From Firmicutes bacterium UBA6226 (lineage in GTDB: Bacteria > Bacillota_A > Clostridia > Peptostreptococcales > Acidaminobacteraceae): a stretch of 8,585 nucleotides of DNA. The position numbers and the translations under genes were made by a program. The DNA is taken from the NCBI GenBank assembly GCA_002441045.1, contig DJWQ01000020.1:1-8585 (forward strand), in the 5' to 3' direction. The notes beneath the pieces are model-generated. The model was given only the letters and a program-made list of their open reading frames with translations, was not told the DNA's origin and made no database searches. The number at the start of each line of letters is the position of its first letter. Position 1 is the first letter of the stretch. Below are positions 1-7,107 of the stretch, in pieces.

Positions 1-1383
1 TATTGGCAGTATCGACCAAGACCGATAGGCTTTAACAATTGGGAAGCAACCTACTTTGATTTTAATCAAAAGAAGCTTTTGTCAATGGCTAAGGTGGGCA
101 AACAATTGGGGATGGAATTGTTTGTTATGGATGACGGCTGGTTTAAAAATCGAACAGACGATACTAAGGCTTTAGGGGATTGGATCTCTGATGACAAGAA
201 ACTCCCACACGGCCTATCAGGAATCGGTAAGGCAATTAGAAAATTAGGGCTTCAATTCGGTATATGGGTTGAACCAGAAATGATTTCTGAGAATAGCGAT
301 CTGTATCGGAAACACCCAGAATGGGCCATCCGATTACCTGATAGAGTACCAAGTCTAGGTAGAAACCAATTGGTTTTAGATTTATCTAATCCTGACGTGG
401 TAGATTATCTTTATGATACGATATCAAACGTGCTTAAGTCGTCAGGTGCAACTTTCGTAAAATGGGATATGAATCGTAATTTTTCGGATTTGCATAGCTT
501 TTATCTTTCTAAATACAATCAAAGTGAATTGACGCACAGATATGTACTGGGGCTCTATCGATTATTAGACCAACTGACAAAAGCTTATCCTGAAGTACTT
601 TTTGAGTCTTGTGCTAGCGGTGGTAATCGATATGATTTGGGTATGATCTATTACATGCCTCAAGTATGGACCAGTGATAACACCGATGCGATTGAACGTA
701 TTGAGATTCAGCAGGGAACAGGAATGGTATATCCACTTTCCACGATGAGTGCACACGTCAGTGGACAACCCTCTCATCAGGTTTTAAGAAAGACGCCAAT
801 TGAAACGAGATTTAACGTTGCTTGTTTTGGTATATTGGGCTATGAAATGAACTTGTTACATTTGACGCCTTTTGATAAAAAAGTAATTGCGAAGCAAATT
901 GAATTTTATAAAAAGCATCGTGCCTTATTCCAGTTTGGCACCTTATACCGCCATGACAACACTTCTAACGTCGATCGTACCGTTTGGACGGTTGTAGATG
1001 AAAAACAGTCTAAGTTTATAACAGGCTATTTCTTGAAATTACATCGACCTTGTCCCCCACTTGAAACGATTAAAATAGTTGATTTAGATCATAATGCGGT
1101 TTATAAAATAGCCAATCGATTACAATATCAAGATATTCGAGCTTTTGGCGAACTGATCAATCCATATATTCCAATCAAACTTAAAGAAAATGGCATCTTG
1201 CAAACCATTATTGCAAATCGTTATCTTTATCCTTTAGAGGTACAACAAATTAATGTTACGGGTGAAATTGCTTCAAAAATTGGGCTTAAACTCTACACTC
1301 AATTCACTGGAACGGGTATAAGTGAAAAGACGAGATTGATGACAGATTTCGGATCGAGGCTCTACATCGGTGAACGGGAATAA
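1..1383 (+). CDS. Alpha-galactosidase, GH36 family (5'-truncated by window edge)
   Basis: This gene encodes a cytoplasmic-type retaining glycosidase that removes terminal alpha-1,6-linked galactose from raffinose-family sugars. The frame is open from the first base (reading YWQYRPRPIGFNNWEATYFD), so the true start is upstream. The TTG at 79 lies inside the conserved domain and is not a start. The window holds 460 residues; GH36 enzymes of this type are about 730, so roughly the N-terminal third (beta-sandwich domain and the beginning of the barrel) is missing. Visible landmarks are WEATYFDF near the edge, MDDGWF, the KWDMNR nucleophile motif (Asp at 466-468), SCASGGNR (607-630), and WTSDNTDA with the general acid/base Asp at 676-678. 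The two Asp are 70 residues apart, as I remember for characterised GH36 enzymes. The C-terminus DFGSRLYI is also typical. A 60-nt gap and a possible promoter separate it from the next gene, so it is likely the last gene of another unit. The family is secure; the substrate is inferred. Confidence 0.95.
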   Translation, partial: YWQYRPRPIGFNNWEATYFDFNQKKLLSMAKVGKQLGMELFVMDDGWFKNRTDDTKALGDWISDDKKLPHGLSGIGKAIRKLGLQFGIWVEPEMISENSDLYRKHPEWAIRLPDRVPSLGRNQLVLDLSNPDVVDYLYDTISNVLKSSGATFVKWDMNRNFSDLHSFYLSKYNQSELTHRYVLGLYRLLDQLTKAYPEVLFESCASGGNRYDLGMIYYMPQVWTSDNTDAIERIEIQQGTGMVYPLSTMSAHVSGQPSHQVLRKTPIETRFNVACFGILGYEMNLLHLTPFDKKVIAKQIEFYKKHRALFQFGTLYRHDNTSNVDRTVWTVVDEKQSKFITGYFLKLHRPCPPLETIKIVDLDHNAVYKIANRLQYQDIRAFGELINPYIPIKLKENGILQTIIANRYLYPLEVQQINVTGEIASKIGLKLYTQFTGTGISEKTRLMTDFGSRLYIGERE

Positions 1384-1386
1384 ATC

Positions 1387-1415
1387 TTGTATTCACCGTG
1401 CACACACTATAGAAT
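1387..1415 (+). promoter_or_regulatory. Possible sigma-A promoter for the six-gene operon
   Basis: TTGTAT (1387-1392) and TAGAAT (1410-1415) are separated by 17 nt, which would start transcription near 1422, about 20 nt before the NYN gene. The -10 matches consensus at five of six bases, while the -35 keeps only the TTG core. It lies in the only gap before the tightly packed genes, which supports it, but the -35 is weak and readthrough from the galactosidase gene is an alternative. Confidence 0.4.
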
Positions 1416-1443
1416 AAAAATATGATTAAATTAGGAGAAGATT

Positions 1444-2214
1444 ATGAATACTGAAAGTAGAGAAATGAGAGATCGTCGAATTGCAGTTTTAATCGATGCG
1501 GATAATGTCTCTGACAAGTATATCAAATCCATAATAGATGAGGTTTCTAACCACGGGACACCGACGTATAAAAGAATCTATGGCGATTGGACGAAGCCAC
1601 AATTGGCATCTTGGAAGAATGTTTTACTCAATCATTCAATTTCACCAATTCAGCAATATGGGTACACAACCGGTAAGAACTCAACCGATGCAGCATTGAT
1701 TATCGATGCGATGGATATCCTTTATTCGAAAAATGTCGATGGCTTTTGTATCGTATCTAGCGACAGTGATTTTACAAGGCTTGCATCTAGATTGAGAGAA
1801 GCTGGCATGTATGTTCTAGGAATGGGTGAAAAGAAAACCCCAACCCCTTTTATCGCTGCATGCGAGAAATTTAAATATCTTGAAGTCTTGACCGCTACAA
1901 CACTTGATCGTCCAGAGGTGAATAAGTCTAAAACGAATAACGTTAAAGATGCCATGATTACTAAAGACGAATTAATCGATGTTATTAAAGCGATTATCAG
2001 TGAAATCTCTGATGATGATGGTTGGGCTTTCTTAGGCGAACTCGGGAGTATGCTCAATAAAAGATATCCTGATTTTGATACACGGAACTATGGATTTTCT
2101 AAGTTAACGCCTTTAGTTTCGTCTTTAAAGCAGTTTGATATCAGATCCAGAAAAACCAATAACCCAAGTGTCAGCTTAAAGTACATTCGCATCAAGGAAA
2201 AGGGAGAAAAATAA
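1444..2214 (+). CDS. NYN-domain putative ribonuclease with C-terminal OST-HTH/LOTUS domain
   Basis: The 256-residue protein is predicted to be cytosolic and RNA-directed. Residues about 10-150 form a NYN (PIN-like) domain with the acidic residues expected to bind catalytic metal: IDADN (Asp18, Asp20), KNSTDAAL (Asp82) and SSDSDF (Asp107, Asp109). Residues about 173-250 look like an OST-HTH/LOTUS winged helix, a module known elsewhere to bind RNA. A polar linker (about 155-172) separates them. This arrangement resembles LabA-like bacterial proteins and, more distantly, animal MARF1. The ATG at 1444 is preceded by AGGAG (1433-1437) with a normal spacer. The gene heads a run of closely spaced genes, and the next start follows its stop by only 3 nt. 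No membrane segment or signal peptide is seen. The domains are well supported; nuclease activity and RNA targets are inferred. It could instead be a non-catalytic RNA-binding regulator. Confidence 0.88.
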   Translation: MNTESREMRDRRIAVLIDADNVSDKYIKSIIDEVSNHGTPTYKRIYGDWTKPQLASWKNVLLNHSISPIQQYGYTTGKNSTDAALIIDAMDILYSKNVDGFCIVSSDSDFTRLASRLREAGMYVLGMGEKKTPTPFIAACEKFKYLEVLTATTLDRPEVNKSKTNNVKDAMITKDELIDVIKAIISEISDDDGWAFLGELGSMLNKRYPDFDTRNYGFSKLTPLVSSLKQFDIRSRKTNNPSVSLKYIRIKEKGEK

Positions 2215-2217
2215 GTT

Positions 2218-2994
2218 ATGAAAATTTTGGCATTTTATTTTTCAGGAACGGGCAATACGACTTTTATTGTGAATCAACTAAAGTCATCATTTGCTAAGAA
2301 CAACGTTGAGATGGAAATCATCAATATTGAGAATTTTGAACAGGCAGATGAAGAAAAAATTGCAAGTGCAGATTATCTACTATTTGCATATCCAGTCTAC
2401 GGTGCAATGGCGCCGATGATTATGTGGCGATTTATAAAACAAATTGCTACATTAATAGAAGACAAACAAGCAATCGTCATTGCCAATCAAATGTTATTTT
2501 CTGGAGACGGTGGCTCTTATCTAGCGAGAATACTAAGAAAATGCCATGCTCAGATCGTTGCCATAGAACATTTTAAAATGCCAACCAATTTATCTGACGT
2601 TAAAATCTTTGGTGTGAAAAATGGAGAGCAAGCGAAAGCATTGGCTCTTAAAGCCGAACAGCAAATCGAACTCTTCTGCTCCGATTTTGTCAAAGGCATA
2701 AGGTTTAAACGTGGCGATGGTGCAGGTTCGATCTTATTAGGCTCACTGTTGCGCATTCCTTTTTCTAAAGGTGAGAGAAAATGGGTTAAAAATGTCAAAA
2801 TCAACGAAAGTAAGTGCACTTTGTGTGGTAAATGCGAAAGCGATTGTCCAGTTGAAGCGCTTCGTTTAGTTGACGGTAAAGTCAGTCAAGTGACTGATTG
2901 TACACTATGTTATAGATGTGTGAATCGGTGTCCAGAGTCAGCAATTTCTATTTTAGGAAAGTCTGGACCTGCAAAAAGATACGAAGGAATATGA
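2218..2994 (+). CDS. EFR1-type flavodoxin/ferredoxin fusion protein
   Basis: The 258-residue protein joins a flavodoxin-like domain to a bacterial two-cluster ferredoxin. The N-terminus carries the FMN phosphate loop FSGTGNT (residues 8-14), and residues up to about 160 form the flavodoxin fold. Two CxxCxxCxxxCP motifs follow, at Cys200, 203, 206, 210 and at Cys228, 231, 234, 238, each expected to hold a [4Fe-4S] cluster. This matches the family annotated as EFR1 ferredoxins, common in strict anaerobes. Electrons would pass between FMN and the clusters; physiological partners are unknown. There is no signal peptide or membrane span, so it should be cytosolic. The ATG at 2218 is 3 nt after the preceding stop and uses AGGGAG (2201-2206) inside the upstream gene, with a rather long 11-nt spacer, suggesting translational coupling. 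The cofactors are confident from the motifs; the reaction is not known. Confidence 0.9.
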   Translation: MKILAFYFSGTGNTTFIVNQLKSSFAKNNVEMEIINIENFEQADEEKIASADYLLFAYPVYGAMAPMIMWRFIKQIATLIEDKQAIVIANQMLFSGDGGSYLARILRKCHAQIVAIEHFKMPTNLSDVKIFGVKNGEQAKALALKAEQQIELFCSDFVKGIRFKRGDGAGSILLGSLLRIPFSKGERKWVKNVKINESKCTLCGKCESDCPVEALRLVDGKVSQVTDCTLCYRCVNRCPESAISILGKSGPAKRYEGI

Positions 2995-3001
2995 GGTTGA
3001 A

Positions 3002-3805
3002 ATGGTTAGATATAAGAAAGTACAAAGTAATGGTAACAATTTCTTGCTGCTCGATAACAGAGGTCAAATCTATTCGGATGTAAAGCTAAAGGATATGACC
3101 TTAAGAGACTGCGATATTAAAAAAGGAATTGGAGCCGATGGCATGTTGGTGATCGAGCCTTCAGATGAGACTGATTTTAGAATGAGAATTATCAATGCCA
3201 ACGGCTTTGAAAGTGAAATGTGCGGTAATGGTGCTAGATGTATCGCAAAATATGCTTACGATCATGGCATTGCAGATAAGGCGATGTGTTTTGAGACTTT
3301 AGCAGGTAGGATTGGCGCTGTCGTTTCAGAAACGCGTGTTAAGGTGACCATGGGCTCCTACGCTTTACCCGATCAAAGTGTTTCTGAACTTGATGGGGTT
3401 AAGTATCGATTTATGACACTTGGTGTACCGCATGTGGTTGTATTTGAAGATGAAAATCGTCCTCTTTCAAAAGCAGAGATGAAGCAAATTGGTTCCCGAT
3501 TTGATATGAATCATGATGTCTTTGAACGTGGTACCAATGTGAATTTTGTGAGAAAGTTGGGTGTAGATGAAATTGAGGTCATCACCTATGAACGCGGTGT
3601 AGAAGACATTACAGATTCTTGTGGAACTGGTTCATGCGCCAGTGCTGTGATGGCAGCGACTTTTTATGAAATGCACTCACCAATAACCGTTCAAAATATT
3701 GGTGGTGTCAATATCGTACACTTTGTTCAGTCGGCTTCTGATGTGGCTGTAGAATTAGAGGGTCATGTCGGTTATTCTGGAAGTATTGAATGTGAAGATT
3801 TATAG
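3002..3805 (+). CDS. dapF: Diaminopimelate epimerase
   Basis: DapF interconverts LL- and meso-diaminopimelate without a cofactor, the last step before lysine and the source of the peptidoglycan cross-linking residue. The 267-residue protein has the usual length and both halves of the pseudo-symmetric fold. The first catalytic cysteine is Cys74 in EMCGNGARC and the second is Cys207 in SCGTGSCAS. Other family marks are GNNF near residue 11, GVPHVVVF (141-148), GTNVNF (177-182) and the substrate-binding Glu197-Arg198 in YERGV. Two sites differ from the usual form: GNDF reads GNNF, and the loop normally reading ERGVGET reads ERGVEDI. All residues expected to be catalytic are kept, so activity is likely. 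The ATG at 3002 is served by TGAGGT (2992-2997), overlapping the preceding stop codon. No other lysine-pathway gene is in the window. A related amino-acid epimerase with altered specificity is the main alternative. Confidence 0.88.
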   Translation: MVRYKKVQSNGNNFLLLDNRGQIYSDVKLKDMTLRDCDIKKGIGADGMLVIEPSDETDFRMRIINANGFESEMCGNGARCIAKYAYDHGIADKAMCFETLAGRIGAVVSETRVKVTMGSYALPDQSVSELDGVKYRFMTLGVPHVVVFEDENRPLSKAEMKQIGSRFDMNHDVFERGTNVNFVRKLGVDEIEVITYERGVEDITDSCGTGSCASAVMAATFYEMHSPITVQNIGGVNIVHFVQSASDVAVELEGHVGYSGSIECEDL

Positions 3806-3809
3806 AGGT
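3804..3809 (+). promoter_or_regulatory. Ribosome binding site deciding a GTG start for corA
   Basis: AGAGGT lies 4 nt before GTG 3814 and overlaps the dapF stop codon (3803-3805). The first ATG in frame, at 3826, would leave a 16-nt spacer, which is too far. The GTG is therefore preferred. Confidence 0.65.
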
Positions 3810-3813
3810 AAAC

Positions 3814-4902
3814 GTGAATCAGCCAATGAAATTCAATCAGTCAGTAAAGCACAGTCAATCAACGAAGCTTAATTTGCCGCCCGAATCGGTGGTATACACA
3901 GGAAAATATAAAAATACTGAGACGAAGTTTCAGGTGTACTTCTATAACGATCATGGTGCATCGGTAGAAGTTTATAGTGATAAAGATATCGATACGATGT
4001 TTTCTGAGATAAAAAGGCAGGAAATGAAGGCTTGGATCAATATTATAGGACTAAATTGCATTGAAACGATGCTTGCCTTAGGGGAAAATCTATCTCTTTC
4101 AATGCTTGTTCTTGAAGATATCGTACATGTTTCTCAAAGAAGTAAAATCGAAAGACATGGTTCTTATTTATTTACAATTGTAAAAATGATTTACCAAACT
4201 GAAGCAACAGGCGTGATTCATGAACATCTGTCACTGGTATTAAAAGATAATCTCGTAATTACATTTCAAGAGAATGAGGGCGATGTCTTTGACGGTATCA
4301 GAAAGCGTCTCACTCAGGAGAGAAGTCGCATGCGTGCCAGAGGTACTGATTATCTGTATTATGCACTTTTGGACGCTATCGTGGATCATCAACTAGAAAT
4401 TTTATATGGTATTGGCAATCTCATCGATACTTATGACAGACAACTCATAGAAACTGAAAAGCTATCGATTAACCTTTTGTTTGAACTCAGAAAGCAAATC
4501 ATGCTGATTCGTTCAGAGGTTGCGCCGTTTAAAGATATTCTTAAAGAGCTGTATGACAAAGAGGATCATTTTATTAAAGATGAGACACGTGTCTTTATCA
4601 GAGATGTTTCAGATCATGTCAATCATGTGAACGATCAAGTTGGACTTTATCAAGATATGGTTACGAATCTTTATGACATGAATATGAACTATTCAAGCAA
4701 TCGATTAAATCATATAATGACCATTTTAACTGTTTTTTCAGCCATTTTTATTCCACTTAACTTTATGACAGGCTTCTTTGGGATGAATTTTAAGCATTTT
4801 CCAGGTCTAGATAATCCACTTGCTATTCCAATATTTTTATCCACTGCAGCAGGAATTGCGATCCTTATGGGGATCTTTTTTCTAAGAAAAAAATGGTACT
4901 AA
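3814..4902 (+). CDS. corA: CorA-family magnesium/divalent cation channel
   Basis: CorA forms homopentameric inner-membrane channels for Mg2+ (also Co2+ and Ni2+). The 362-residue protein has a large charged cytosolic N-terminal domain, then a long helical region (about 200-300) matching the CorA stalk. Two membrane helices close it, about 300-322 and 336-356. The signature GMN is at residues 323-325, at the end of the first helix in the order FFGMNF, and a basic tail (RKKWY) follows the second helix. The length agrees with well-studied CorA proteins (about 350). The first 20 or so residues form a polar, Gln/Ser-rich tail that is probably disordered. GTG 3814 is chosen as start from ribosome-site spacing. 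The gene starts 8 nt after dapF. I saw no Mg2+-sensing leader upstream, which fits expression from within an operon. The family is secure; ion preference is inferred. Confidence 0.95.
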   Translation: MNQPMKFNQSVKHSQSTKLNLPPESVVYTGKYKNTETKFQVYFYNDHGASVEVYSDKDIDTMFSEIKRQEMKAWINIIGLNCIETMLALGENLSLSMLVLEDIVHVSQRSKIERHGSYLFTIVKMIYQTEATGVIHEHLSLVLKDNLVITFQENEGDVFDGIRKRLTQERSRMRARGTDYLYYALLDAIVDHQLEILYGIGNLIDTYDRQLIETEKLSINLLFELRKQIMLIRSEVAPFKDILKELYDKEDHFIKDETRVFIRDVSDHVNHVNDQVGLYQDMVTNLYDMNMNYSSNRLNHIMTILTVFSAIFIPLNFMTGFFGMNFKHFPGLDNPLAIPIFLSTAAGIAILMGIFFLRKKWY

Positions 4903-4903
4903 G

Positions 4904-4911
4904 AAAGGCGG
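4904..4911 (+). promoter_or_regulatory. Ribosome binding site fixing the NRDE gene start
   Basis: AAAGGCGG lies 5 nt before ATG 4917. An in-frame ATG at 4893 would overlap the end of corA and has only an A-rich stretch of corA coding sequence in front of it. The 4917 start also places Cys at position 2, as the family requires. Confidence 0.75.
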
Positions 4912-4916
4912 TCTAT

Positions 4917-5672
4917 ATGTGTACACTTGCAGTTGCTTATAAAGTAGTTCCAGAGTATCCTTTGATATTTTTAGGCAATAGAGATGAATTCTATAGGAGA
5001 CCAAGTCAAAGTGCAGCCTTAAAAGACGGGGTAATCAGTGGAACCGATATAGAAAAAGGTGGTACATGGACCGGTATTAACGATAAAGGTGCATTTACCT
5101 TTATTACCAACTATAGAGACTTTTCAAAGCATGTAGATCACCCCCTTTCGAGAGGCGAGCTAACACGTGTGTTTTTACACTCTCAAGTTTCACCAATTGA
5201 TTACTTAAATGAGCTTTCAATGAAACCACATTTTTATGATCCTTATAATCTCATAGTTGGTGATATGAGCCAGTTGGGGTATTATTCCAATATTGAGAAA
5301 AAAGTAACCGTACTTAAACCAGGGCTCTATGGATTAAGCAATGGCCTTTTGGACGATTCTTGGCCAAAAGTCAATGCAATTAAATCGGGATTGCAGAACA
5401 TCATAGAATCTGGAAAGATACAAAATATCGAGGCTTATTTTAAAATTTTAGAAGATGATCGAAAGTATCAATCTGGGCTCCCGAACACTGGGATTAAACC
5501 CGAACTAGAGTTTGATCTATCGGCATTATTTATTGCACTTGATGGTTATGGCACACGCTTTGAAACCGTAATCATCGTCGATCATCAAGGTCTGATTCAA
5601 TATTATGAAAAATCAAGATCTGATGAAGGGCATTGGCATTTACAAAAATTGACTTTACAAATCCATCGTTAA
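4917..5672 (+). CDS. NRDE/TANGO2-family protein
   Basis: The 251-residue protein begins MCTLAVAY and carries the name-giving NRDE motif at residues 21-24 (GNRDEFYRRP), both hallmarks of the NRDE (TANGO2) family. Removal of Met would expose Cys2, and the family has been suggested to resemble N-terminal-nucleophile hydrolases; that is a fold-level proposal, not a shown activity. Eukaryotic members have been linked to Golgi organisation, mitochondrial metabolism and haem trafficking, while bacterial members have no settled role. The start at 4917 is chosen because it has a good ribosome site and puts Cys at position 2; an upstream ATG at 4893 would add eight residues unlike the family. No membrane helix or signal peptide is seen. 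The gene begins 14 nt after corA and ends 10 nt before the antiporter gene. Family assignment is confident; function is unknown. Confidence 0.9.
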   Translation: MCTLAVAYKVVPEYPLIFLGNRDEFYRRPSQSAALKDGVISGTDIEKGGTWTGINDKGAFTFITNYRDFSKHVDHPLSRGELTRVFLHSQVSPIDYLNELSMKPHFYDPYNLIVGDMSQLGYYSNIEKKVTVLKPGLYGLSNGLLDDSWPKVNAIKSGLQNIIESGKIQNIEAYFKILEDDRKYQSGLPNTGIKPELEFDLSALFIALDGYGTRFETVIIVDHQGLIQYYEKSRSDEGHWHLQKLTLQIHR

Positions 5673-5682
5673 GAGGTGTCAT

Positions 5683-7059
5683 ATGGTAATAAAGCTCCCG
5701 GTAAAATGGGGACTATTTATTGGCTTGTTATTTGTAGCAAGTATTTTTACCTGTCTTGGAATAGGTGTATCTCTCGTTTGGGGTCTAGGTTTGACCTTAA
5801 TCATTGCAACCATTATTTTAAAGCTCAATGGGGTTGACGTCAGACAAACGCTAATTTGGTTAAAAGAAGGAATTTTAAGTATAAAGGATATCTATATTAT
5901 CGTTTTCTTAATCGGTGTGAATGTCGCCATGTGGATTGCTTCAGGAATTGTCCCAACTTTAATCTATTTTGGTTTCGGAATTGTTCATAAAGTCTATTTT
6001 TTATTATTTGCTTTTTTAATGAGTGCCCTGGTGGCATTTTTTTTAGGTACTGGATTGGGAACCGTCTCAACCATTGGTATAGCACTTTTTACTTTGGGAA
6101 ATGCAACAGGTATTCCAAGTGGTGTATTGGTTGGGACTTTGGTATCAGGTGCCTATGTGGCAGATCGGCTTTCACCAATCTCAGCACTTTCTAACTTTAC
6201 GCTGGAAACAGTAGGCGTGCGGTTTAAACCTTATTTTAAACAAACCTTATTGGTAATGGTGCCTGCTTTTATCCTTTCAGTTATTGGTTACTTTTTACTG
6301 AGTTTAAAATACCCAGCGCACATCAATTTGGATGCTATAGTGGCCTATAAAGAGCTGATTAAAACTTATTTTAAAGTTAGCCCAGCTTTATTTTTACTGC
6401 CAATGTATGTATTAATTACGAGTTTTATGGGTGTTAAATCAAAAAAGGTGCTTGGATCGGGCATTTTTATAGCGATGATGATTGCCATTCTATTCCAGGG
6501 CTATAGCTTGAATCAACTCATAAGTTTTGCTTGGGGCGGATTTCAATCTGGAAATTCAGATGCCTTTATGAAATCACTTGAAATTGGTGGGGCTAAGGCA
6601 ATGATTGAAGTGGTTTTTATTATTATGGCAGGAATATCAATGAGTACCTTATTTGAGAAGTGTGGCTGGATTCATCCTATCATAGAATACGTTAAAATCA
6701 AAAGTCGTACGCGTGGTCAGCTCATATTAAACACTGGGATTTTATCGACGCTACTAGATGCACTTACTTGCGATCAAACCGTAGGTATACTCGTGCCAGG
6801 GAAGTATATGAAAAGTACCTACAAAGAGCGCGGATTGTCAGATGTCAATTTAGCTCAAAACATTGCAAATACAGGAACAGCTCTAGCACCCTTGATGCCT
6901 TGGAACGTCAATGCAATCATCATACTCGCAATCACTGGCGTGAATGCAACTCTTTTTGCACCATATACCTTATTGAACTGGTTGTCTTTTCCTTGTGCAG
7001 TTATTGTAACGGTTTGGTTACATAGACGAACCGAAACAGTGATACTTGACACAAATTAG
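5683..7059 (+). CDS. nhaC: NhaC-family Na+/H+ antiporter (MleN-like)
   Basis: This 458-residue integral membrane protein is hydrophobic throughout, with about 11-12 likely helices. Members exchange Na+ for H+ (NhaC) or couple that to malate/lactate exchange (MleN); the sequence alone does not separate the two. Family marks are GTGLGTVSTIG (122-132), GAYVADRLSPISALSN (156-171, with Asp161), the CDQTVGILVPG segment (363-373) and NTGTALAPLMPWN (396-408). Charged residues buried in these segments are likely to be the ion-binding path. The length fits the family (about 460-480). ATG 5683 has GAGGTG (5673-5678) 4 nt upstream and starts 10 nt after the NRDE gene. It closes the operon: no terminator hairpin follows, and the end of its coding sequence contains the -35 box of the next gene's promoter. 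With corA two genes upstream, the operon carries two cation transporters. Confidence 0.93.
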   Translation: MVIKLPVKWGLFIGLLFVASIFTCLGIGVSLVWGLGLTLIIATIILKLNGVDVRQTLIWLKEGILSIKDIYIIVFLIGVNVAMWIASGIVPTLIYFGFGIVHKVYFLLFAFLMSALVAFFLGTGLGTVSTIGIALFTLGNATGIPSGVLVGTLVSGAYVADRLSPISALSNFTLETVGVRFKPYFKQTLLVMVPAFILSVIGYFLLSLKYPAHINLDAIVAYKELIKTYFKVSPALFLLPMYVLITSFMGVKSKKVLGSGIFIAMMIAILFQGYSLNQLISFAWGGFQSGNSDAFMKSLEIGGAKAMIEVVFIIMAGISMSTLFEKCGWIHPIIEYVKIKSRTRGQLILNTGILSTLLDALTCDQTVGILVPGKYMKSTYKERGLSDVNLAQNIANTGTALAPLMPWNVNAIIILAITGVNATLFAPYTLLNWLSFPCAVIVTVWLHRRTETVILDTN

Positions 7060-7074
7060 AAAAAAGCTTATACT
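7046..7074 (+). promoter_or_regulatory. Strong sigma-A promoter for the FabT-like regulator
   Basis: A perfect -35 TTGACA (7046-7051) and a -10 TATACT (7069-7074, five of six) are separated by exactly 17 nt, predicting a transcription start near 7081. The -35 lies inside the last codons of the antiporter gene, whose stop codon (7057-7059) falls in the spacer. This is the best promoter in the window and gives the regulator its own transcript. Confidence 0.8.
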
Positions 7075-7082
7075 TTCAATAT

Positions 7083-7099
7083 ACTTTGACAATCAAACT
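7083..7099 (+). promoter_or_regulatory. FabT-box-like operator at the regulator's own promoter
   Basis: The 17-bp near-palindrome ACTTTGACAATCAAACT has half-sites TTTGA (7085-7089) and TCAAA (7093-7097) around a 3-nt centre. Read on the other strand it is AGTTTGATTGTCAAAGT, which matches the streptococcal FabT box as I remember it (AGTTTGATTATCAAATT) at 15 of 17 positions. It covers the region just after the predicted transcription start, a standard position for repression, so negative autoregulation is inferred. Confidence 0.65.
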
Positions 7100-7103
7100 A
7101 ATT

Positions 7104-7107
7104 GGAG
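7104..7107 (+). promoter_or_regulatory. Ribosome binding site deciding the regulator's start
   Basis: GGAG lies 5 nt before ATG 7113. A TTG at 7086 is in frame but sits inside the operator-like palindrome, only a few bases after the predicted transcript start and without a ribosome site. ATG 7113 is therefore chosen. Confidence 0.75.

Larger units (their letters stand above)
1444..7059 (+). other. Predicted six-gene operon
   Basis: Six genes on one strand follow each other with gaps of 3, 7, 8, 14 and 10 nt. Each ribosome site lies in, or overlaps, the end of the preceding gene. I see no hairpin-plus-T-tract terminator or promoter-sized gap between them. The first clear internal promoter is at the end of the antiporter gene and drives the MarR-type gene. 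Co-transcription is inferred from spacing alone; promoters buried within coding sequence cannot be excluded. Confidence 0.7.

Noticed and set aside
79..1383. Alpha-galactosidase as a complete 434-residue gene starting at TTG 79
   Set aside because: Conserved GH36 sequence (WEATYFDF) continues upstream in the same frame to the window edge, so the gene is cut by the edge.
1368..1398. Inverted repeat CGGTGAA/TTCACCG around the alpha-galactosidase stop codon, as a terminator
   Set aside because: The stem is 7 bp with a 17-nt loop, and no T-run follows (TGCACACAC), so it does not look like an intrinsic terminator.
6768..7052. Open frames on both strands overlapping the 3' end of the antiporter gene
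   Set aside because: The antiporter frame carries conserved motifs (CDQTVGILVPG, NTGTALAPLMPWN) through this part; the alternatives have no recognisable domain.
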